From Humulus lupulus (lineage: Eukaryota > Streptophyta > Magnoliopsida > Rosales > Cannabaceae): a DNA stretch of 64,000 nt. Of this stretch, positions 57,740-64,000 are shown piece after piece. The first letter of the stretch is position 1. Each line of letters opens with the position of its first letter. The notes beneath the pieces were generated by a model. It made no database searches and had not been told where the DNA came from. It saw nothing but the letters and a program-made list of their open reading frames with translations. A program made the translations under genes and the position numbers. The stretch lies in NCBI RefSeq assembly GCF_963169125.1, contig NC_084794.1:156870858-156934857 (forward strand), read 5' to 3'.

Positions 57740-60207
57740 CCCCTTTGTGACAGTAGTCCTTCAGCCAGCCACATTGTTATGGCTACCCTATAGCCTCCTC
57801 AGAACCAAGCTTTCCCGAGGTGAGATGTCGTTTTCTCTGCGAATGATGTGTCTGGAACATCCTCTAGTGAAGACTCTGCTGTGATCGCTAGGCGGGTTCG
57901 CGATAAACACCCTCTTAAGTTGAGTGAAATTTCTCCTATATTCCATCTTCAATGAACACGACTCGGCTTGAGTAGATGATCTCTCACAATGTTATTTTGG
58001 ATGTCGTCGAGCGTAGGCTACCAAGACCTAATGAGCATCCACATCACCCTCCAGAGGGTTGGCAGGTGTGGAGCCCCCGACACTGTGATCCTGGGGCTAT
58101 CCTTCCATTGCACAACTATTTGATCAACGCCGTCGACTATTTTCATGTGGCGCTCTTCTAGTTGATGCCCAGCACAACTGGATTTTCCCTAGTCTTCATG
58201 TACTGTTCTAGATCTTAGGCTTGGAGCCTCCCTCGGCTTAAGAGGTTCATTATTTATACAATCTTCAGTTCAACCCAGAGGGGCAGACAAATGGATTCTA
58301 CCATCTTCATGTTCAGGTCAGGGTGTCAGACTTAACGGTTGGGACGAGTTCCAATGCTAGGGAGTATTGCTAAAGATACTTATTTACAAAGGGAATCAAC
58401 TCCACCCATAGAATCTTCAGGAGAGTTGGTTAATACTTTGTTCCACTTCCTCATGAGCTACAACTTTGGACTACTAGGGGTGTTATCTTTGCCATCCAGC
58501 ATGCGAGTCCTGACCATGAGGATGGTGGGGTCACCTAACTGTCCCTGACTTACATTTTTATAACATGTGTGTCATTTTTGATAGGTCCCCTTAGTCATCT
58601 GACAACATGGCCCATATACCAAAACCGCCTAGATTTTCTACAGTTTAAGACCGCAGACTTTCTCTTTTCTAACCAAAGATTGCGGCTTTGTGTCTTCTTA
58701 AGCGCTCACCAGTTCCTGAACATAGCGAAGCCCTTTCCACCTATCGAGAACATTTATTCATGGAATTTTATGGCTATTTAGCTTACTGATGTTGATGTCA
58801 TAGGAGGTGGAGTCCCGAAGATCTGCGGTCAGACATAGGGGCAATCGGTGACCCCTGTCGTCGGAGGTCACTTCGCTCCTCGCCCGACACACTCGTCATC
58901 CCAAGATATTTGCAATACTTCGGCCCCTCCAAAGGTAGGCATTTGTGGGACCTCCTCTACTACCTACCCCTCGAAGCCAACTCAGGTACAAGGGGAGTCT
59001 TTGCAGTCTTCGCTGCATTGTTCCTTTTTTACTTAGAGGGATGGCTTTCTGACCGCTACCCTGTTAGATCTTGCTTCATTTCCCTTCTTCTCCACCGATC
59101 TGGATGACCCCAAGATTAATATAGAGGAAGAGGCATTAGTGGGGTCCCTTCTGGGGTGGCTTCCAGTGGGCCTTCTTCCACGGATTTGTTAGGTATGTCG
59201 TATGCACCTGCTGGCAAAGCTATTTATTTGAGCCTATTATTGTGATGTTAGGATTTTTTCTCTGCCTTGTTTGACTGATTGTTTGATTACTGAATTGTAG
59301 GAGTTATGGACAGATCAGAGTATTTTTCTCAACCCTAGACTATTCCAATAGGGTCTGGAAGGTAGAAGAAATGACTTTCGCCCTAGAGCCAATCACACGA
59401 GAAAGCAAAGAGAATTTGGATCAGTCCTCCTACTATTACATCTACTGGTCTTACTCCATCATGCACTCTCCATGTAGGCACTCAATTTCCTATGGTGTCA
59501 GCGCACGTGTTGCCCTTGCTGCACCGACATCCTTAGAGTCATCGCCTCTCATGCCTCTTCAAGAGAACATCAGCATGGCAAGTGGGATGCTAGAGTCTGT
59601 AACGTTGGCCCTCGCATCCTTCATGACTGGCCATTGAAGACCCCAAGCTCGTCTCTCGACTTGTCTAGCAAACAGATGGAGAAAATTGTTATGGTAGTCA
59701 CTTTAACTTGTGTCCTTTTCTTATTTTTATGAGTATGTTCTCAAAAATTTCTTTGCTTTTCATGCAGCACTAACCGTGGTGAACCTCCATAGCCAACTTG
59801 AGTAGGAGACCGAGGATCTCTAGAAGACTCATTTGGACCTCGAGAATGCCCTTTCTGACTTTCAGAGCTCTCGCACTACACTTGTTACCGCAGAGCAGGA
59901 ACTCAAAAAGACTCACTCTGCATGGGAGGACACCACCAGAGATGTAGAAAGTGCTAGACAAATGGATGGAGCTTAGAATATTTAGAACAATGCCATTGAT
60001 GTGATACTTATAGACGAGTGTGGCAAGTTTCGTCGTGAGGTTGAGGCAACTCATAGGGGTGGCAGCGAGAAGAATAACAACATGTTGTTTTCTCTTAGGC
60101 GCTTCAACCTTAATCTCGACTTCTAGTTCATGGGTGAGCCAGCGGCTACAAACATCTTGACATATTTTCGGGCTCACCTAGCTGAGGAGACAGGCAAGGA
60201 CGAGGTA
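57740..60207 (+). pseudogene. Antisense ORF of element D, Transposase_28-like
   Basis: 57976-58260 reads PEGWQVWSPRHCDPGAILPL, then HNYLINAVDYFHVALF, a TAG, then LMPSTTGFSLVFMYCS. This follows the 'G...fPLHpfl..vl.yf...qL.Pns..f..gf..lc' pattern of the Transposase_28 domain. 59779-60207 is a charged coiled coil: LENALSDFQSSRTTLVTAEQ, then ELKKTHSAWEDTTRDVESAR, ending ILTYFRAHLAEETGKDEV. Five in-frame stops in the coiled coil are all TAG; a TGA ends it. The middle (58260-59770) is shifted and degraded. The strand is opposite to the RT and gag of the element. Confidence 0.6.
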
Positions 60208-60540
60208 TGATGGCATCGTCAATGGTTCAAGGGATGTCGTTGTTGAGGTCGTTGATGAGGATGCCACTGATGAGATTGCTCTAGAGCAAGGTCATGTAGA
60301 GGGGGGTTGCACATGTTAAGGACCACATCCCCGAGGTGGCCCTTGGCAAGGGCACTGCTGGCAAAGGGGTCTCGGCAACGACGACTGCTCCACTAATCCT
60401 CCATAGGCCTCTCATCACTTTTTTAATTAGTTTTGTTGTTCTTTACATTAGGCTTTACTCCCGTCTGTATGAACATTGACCTTACCTAGGCCTCTTTTTT
60501 ATGTATATTGATGATGACTACTTCTTACTTTCTACCCCCC

Positions 60541-60576
60541 CAAGTGACTAGGAGAGTGTGGGAGCCTAGTCACTTG
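60541..60576. repeat. Perfect 12-bp inverted repeat
   Basis: caagtgactagg (60541-60552) and cctagtcacttg (60565-60576) enclose a 12-base loop. No T-run follows, so it is not a simple terminator. It lies between the antisense ORF and RNase H. Confidence 0.9.
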
Positions 60577-60615
60577 TGTAGTGACCAACCCACTAATTGA
60601 GGGGGGACCTACAAC

Positions 60616-60636
60616 GGGGGGGGGGGGGGGGGGGGG
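60616..60636. repeat. Run of 21 G
   Basis: An uninterrupted G tract stands just outside the end of the RNase H frame. Tracts like this are unstable and prone to assembly or sequencing error. Confidence 0.8.
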
Positions 60637-60654
60637 CTCCCATACATGTGATGG

Positions 60655-61160
60655 CTCTTGTGAATTTTGAGAGAAGTGCTTATTTTTCCCGGTCGCCAAT
60701 TGCATTCAACTATGAAATCAGTGAGGGTTGTCCCTTTATCATCGTCCTAGACGGATAGGCGATCTCGAACTGTCTTAACTCAGCCATTTCAATAGGCGAC
60801 CTGAGGCATCAGGTTGCTACAAGACTTGTCGAAGGGGTTGGTCTGCCAACTCTTTGATCATATGAGCTAGGAAATACAGTCGCAGATTTTGGGATGCTAG
60901 CACCAAACAGTAAGTGAGCTTCTCCATTTTAGGGTATTGGGTCTCGGTGTCTATTAGTCGCTTGGGGACATAATAGATGCGATGTTATATGTTACCCTCC
61001 TCTCAAACTAACTTCGTGCTCAAGGCATGGTCGAAGATGGCTAGATACAGGTACAAGTCCTCAACAATGATGGGTTTGGACAGTACGGGCATTGTGCCAA
61101 ATGTTGTTTCATCACTTGAAAAGCCTACTGGAATTCTTCTGTCCTCTAAAATTTCTTACT
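60655..61160 (-). pseudogene. RNase H of element D
   Basis: The minus-strand frames read VSKRLIDTETRYPKMEKLTY, then ADQPLRQVL, then ASGRLLKW and a DFIVECNW end. These are in the order and spacing of the Tat RNase H, but with several stops and shifts. It follows RT directly. No integrase follows; the next sequence is the G tract, hairpin and antisense ORF. Confidence 0.7.
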
Positions 61161-62040
61161 TCACCTAAAGAGGTTGAAGAATAGAATGCACTTATCACTA
61201 AAATTTGAAATCAAGCGACTGAGGGCAGTGACCCTCCCAGTCAATCTTTGTACGTCCTTCAATCGGTTAGGAGATTCCATATCGATGAGGGCCTTTATCT
61301 TATCGGGGTTTGCTTTAATTCCTCTATAATTTATAATATATACTAAGAAGTATCCAGAAGTAACCCCAAATGAACACTTTTGCGGGTTCAACTTCATGTT
61401 GTACTGGCTCATAATGGCGAAAGCCTCTTCTAGGTCAGCTACGTGACCCCCGGCCTTCTTAGATTTTGCTAGAATATTGACGAATAATGTGTACTCTTGA
61501 TATGGGGGATGCATTGCTATCTGATTGTATCTAGAGTAGGCGTCCAAAAATGACAGTAGCTTGTGTCTGTAGGTGGCATCATTGAGTTGGTCAATTTGAG
61601 GGAGAGTAAAGCAATCCTTGGAGCACTCTTTGTTGAGGTCGCTAAAATCTATACGCACTCTCCAAGTGTCATTCAGTTTATGCACAAGCATCAGGATGGC
61701 AACCCATAAGGGATTGAAGGTCTTGGATGAAGCCATTCTCTTTCAATGTCTTTACTTCTTCTTTCAATTCTTCATACCTCTCAACGTCTAGGGACCATCG
61801 CTTTTGGTGGACTGGAGGTGCCTTCAGGTCCATGTTCAAAACGTGGCTTATGACCAATGAATGGATGTCTATCATGTTGATGTGGGACCAAGCGAAGACA
61901 TCTTTGCTTTTTGGTAAACAATTGAGTAAGTCAGTCTTCACGTCGCTACTTAGGTTCTTCCTGACCCTCACCTTCTGAGTGGGGTCATCATCCTTCAATT
62001 CTACTTCTTCAAGCTCTTCAACCAGTCCAACCAATCTCAA
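61161..62040 (-). pseudogene. Reverse transcriptase of element D, catalytic box deleted
   Basis: The N-terminal part (62040-61678) has DVFAWSHINM and HQKRWSLDVERYEELKEEVK. The next frame (61736-61161) has TWRVRIDFSDLNKECSKDCF and motif A, FLDAYSRYNQIAMHPP. After EYTLFVN it passes directly to LAKSKKAGGHVADLEEAF. The roughly 45 residues that normally lie between, including FGLKNA and the YVDD catalytic box, are gone without loss of frame. A frameshift lies near 61700. This enzyme cannot have been active after the deletion. Confidence 0.85.
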
Positions 62041-62466
62041 TTCATTCCCAAAGAGAGGATCAAACTCCTCCCCATTTTGGGACTTGTTTTAGAAAATGTT
62101 TAGACTTAGGTCACCATTGGTGGCACCGCTATCCTCGTGGTCGCCATCGGCAACAGCTCTAGCTGTGCGGTCTTTGTTGGTGGCAGCGCTGTTCCTACAG
62201 TCGTCACTAGCAACCACGTTGGAGTCAGCCTCGCCCATCAAGGCCTCACCACCCACGACACGTGCTTTCGTGGCCTCATCCTACGCAGCCTCGGCTATCG
62301 GGCTTATCCTTGTCATCGTGATTGTCTTCTCATCGAATAACTCATTTATACCTTGTTCGTCAAAGATCATGTTGGCCCAAGTGATGCTTCCCTTTCTATC
62401 TATGTTGATCGATGCATTGTAACATTTGCGCGCCTCTTGCTGGTTTCTTTTTACACAGCCGATACC
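62041..62466 (-). other. Linker between protease and RT of element D
   Basis: No conserved motif. Short frames on the plus strand (for example 62096-62422) are antisense to the polyprotein. Confidence 0.45.
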
Positions 62467-62931
62467 TTAACTTCTAAGGAACTTGATGGTGAGGTGGCAA
62501 ACAGATGTTATGGCACACAAATAGATGAGCACTGGACGTCCTAGCACAATGTTGTATGTTGATGGGAAATCAAAGACCATGAACGTCACCATGCAAGACG
62601 CTCTCCAAGGGGGATCACCTAGAGTCACCGGGAGCTTGATGGATCCAATAGAGTCCAAGCGCTCGTCATTGAACCCATAGATCGTGGTTAAGCATGGTGC
62701 GAGGTCGCGAACAGACATTTTAATTTTATCCAAGCATGACTGGTATAGGATATTGATGGAACTGTTGTTGTTAACTAGAACTGTTAGCACCTTTAGATTA
62801 GCAATCTGAGTTACGATGACCATGAAGTTGTTATATAGGTAGTGGACATGTCTCGAATCTTCGCTAGTGAAGGTGGTGTCTTGGTCTTCCATGCGTGAGA
62901 CCTTACCTGGTCTCTCTTCATTTGTAATCAC
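62467..62931 (-). pseudogene. Tat-type protease of element D
   Basis: A 154-codon open frame shows VTQIANLKVLTVLVNNNSSI (active-site region), NILYQSCLDKI, YGFNDERLDSIGSIKLPVTL and IVLGRPVL. The catalytic Asp of the usual V-D-x-G motif is replaced (VNNNSS), so the enzyme is probably dead although the frame is open. It is homologous to the protease of element A. Confidence 0.82.
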
Positions 62932-63127
62932 TTTATTTGTCCAATGTCGCAGCTCATGTGCATACCTCTCCCATCACTTGTTACTGTCCCCTATGAGATG
63001 TGGTCCTTCAAAAATTGCGATGACCGTAGCTATCACTTATGGCACCTCACCGATATAGGCTGGCGACCGCGACTAGCTCGGTGGCGACCACTGTCTTTTT
63101 CTCTTGTCATTTCGACCATCATTCAAG

Positions 63128-63868
63128 TTCTGTCCCTGCCGGATATATGTCCTTTTCTGACCAGGAATTCTATCATGTCCTTTAGTTGATGGAATTCATT
63201 AGCGTCATTGTCGTGGTCCTTGTGGTAGCGACAGTACTTGGTCTGGTCGTATCTGCTTAGAACCTTCCTTATTGAGATTGGCTTTCAGTGAGGCTTCTGG
63301 TTCTGGGTCACTACGAAGATGTCTTCATGCGTCCGGGCCAATCGATGTATTTGTTGAAGCAGTACTCATATGCGAGTTGTCTTCCCTCCTACTTAGGCAT
63401 CTTGTAGTCTTGCTCTTGCTTGTGGGATACTTGGTGACTACTTGCTTGCTTTCCATTACCGTTGTTCTCGCAACCCTTCCTATCCTTGTCACTCTTTCGA
63501 CCATGGTTGCCAGTCTTCACCAAGTACACATTTTTTACCGCCTCATCTATCTTGAGGAACTAATCTCCGCGGTCCCAGAAATCATGCATTGAACTGGCTG
63601 CCTTCTTGGACAAGTTGTTCCACAAAGGGCTCTGGACTCTGATGTCGATCATGATTACCATTAGCCGTCCCTAGTCACCAACCATCTTGGCGAGAGTGGC
63701 TTCCTTTGGGAACCTCATGATATAGTCCTTTAAAGCCTCCTTCTCTCCTTGCTTCAGGTTGGTGAGGTGAGTAGCCTCACGAGGATGGACGCATGCGGCA
63801 TAGAACTGTTGGTAGAAATCTTGAGTGAGTTGTTCCCAAACGACAATGGATCTCCATCTAAATCTCAA
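63128..63868 (-). pseudogene. Tat-type gag of element D
   Basis: An open piece (63868-63671) reads FYQQFYAACVHPREATHLTN and LKDYIMRFPKEATLAKM. The same frame continues past stops to FLKIDEAVKN. The C-terminal box CRYHKDHDNDANEFHQLKDM with FLVRKGHIS is at 63230-63140. This is the same gag type as in element A. Its N-terminus and the LTR lie beyond the window edge. Confidence 0.8.
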
Positions 63869-64000
63869 AGTTTTTGATGTGCTCCAATGAATCTCCTTTG
63901 CCGTCGTAGGTCTCCATCAGAGCCATCGTAAAGTCGACATGTAGTTGTGCATCGGCAATGGCGGGAGAGAAGGGACTCATCTTTCTTGGATTCAAAGCGG
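63869..64000 (-). pseudogene. Upstream gag of element D, runs off the window
   Basis: The minus-strand sequence looks coding-like and probably holds more of the gag (frames near FTMALMETYDGKG), but it is too short to define. Confidence 0.4.

Noticed and set aside
62096..62422. 108-codon plus-strand ORF
   Set aside because: It lies antisense to the protease-RT linker of element D and has no recognisable feature.

Overview
This window is plant nuclear DNA, almost certainly from a eudicot, and I see no host gene that stands clear of transposable elements. The evidence is a dense mosaic of nested LTR retrotransposons: Ty3/gypsy chromoviruses of the Tekay type, Ty3/gypsy elements of the Tat type, and LTRs that look like Ty1/copia. 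Initiator-Met-tRNA primer sites (TGGTATCAGAGC), polypurine tracts, TG...CA ends and 5-bp target-site duplications (TSDs) fix many boundaries exactly. All coding regions are decayed. The species cannot be read from the sequence.

Layout. 1-9.04 kb: a chromovirus-like LTR fragment (minus), then a 5' LTR plus primer site (plus) with a long internal region that has no recognisable coding; a 2.4-kb solo LTR of the same family is inserted there in reverse. 9.07-13.44 kb: a truncated Tat element (minus) with RT, protease, gag, primer site and 5' LTR. 13.48-27.16 kb: a decayed intron-bearing gene of the 'putative gypsy-type transposon' (Transposase_28-like) class, minus strand. An 11.6-kb Tekay element (13724-25306, TSD ctcgg) split its last exon, and that element's own 5' LTR was later hit by a solo LTR (21624-23480, TSD acagc). 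27.16-32.03 kb: the 3' end of a second chromovirus (plus), with a palindrome-rich solo LTR nested in its LTR (29278-30889, TSD ctagg). 32.08-35.7 kb: a probable copia LTR carrying a nested Tat solo LTR with a GC-rich minisatellite (33658-35269, TSD attaa). 36.1-39.5 kb: a Tat 3' LTR, polypurine tract and an antisense ORF. 39.6-44.3 kb: an LTR-like fragment, a CACTA-type terminus, and a gag relic with primer site and LTR (minus). 44.4-44.5 kb: an unrecognised coding-like scrap. 44.8-48.9 kb: a Tekay 5' LTR, primer site and gag, truncated. 48.9-49.73 kb: the tail of another Tat element (plus). 49.73-64 kb: a long Tat element (minus) with 3' LTR, antisense ORF, RNase H, RT, protease and gag, interrupted by a 4.9-kb non-autonomous LTR element (52820-57708).

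How the pieces relate. Tat elements carry gag-protease-RT-RNase H on one strand and an extra ORF on the other strand near the 3' LTR; this antisense arrangement is seen in two elements here, with two further likely cases. The most interesting non-coding signals are three perfect palindromes sharing one 12-bp core but having different, mutually matched arms; sequence blocks ending in a splice-donor-like site that are conserved between otherwise divergent LTR families; a GC-rich palindromic cassette in several unrelated LTRs; and a nonsense-mutation pattern dominated by TAG, which fits deamination of methylated CHG sites.
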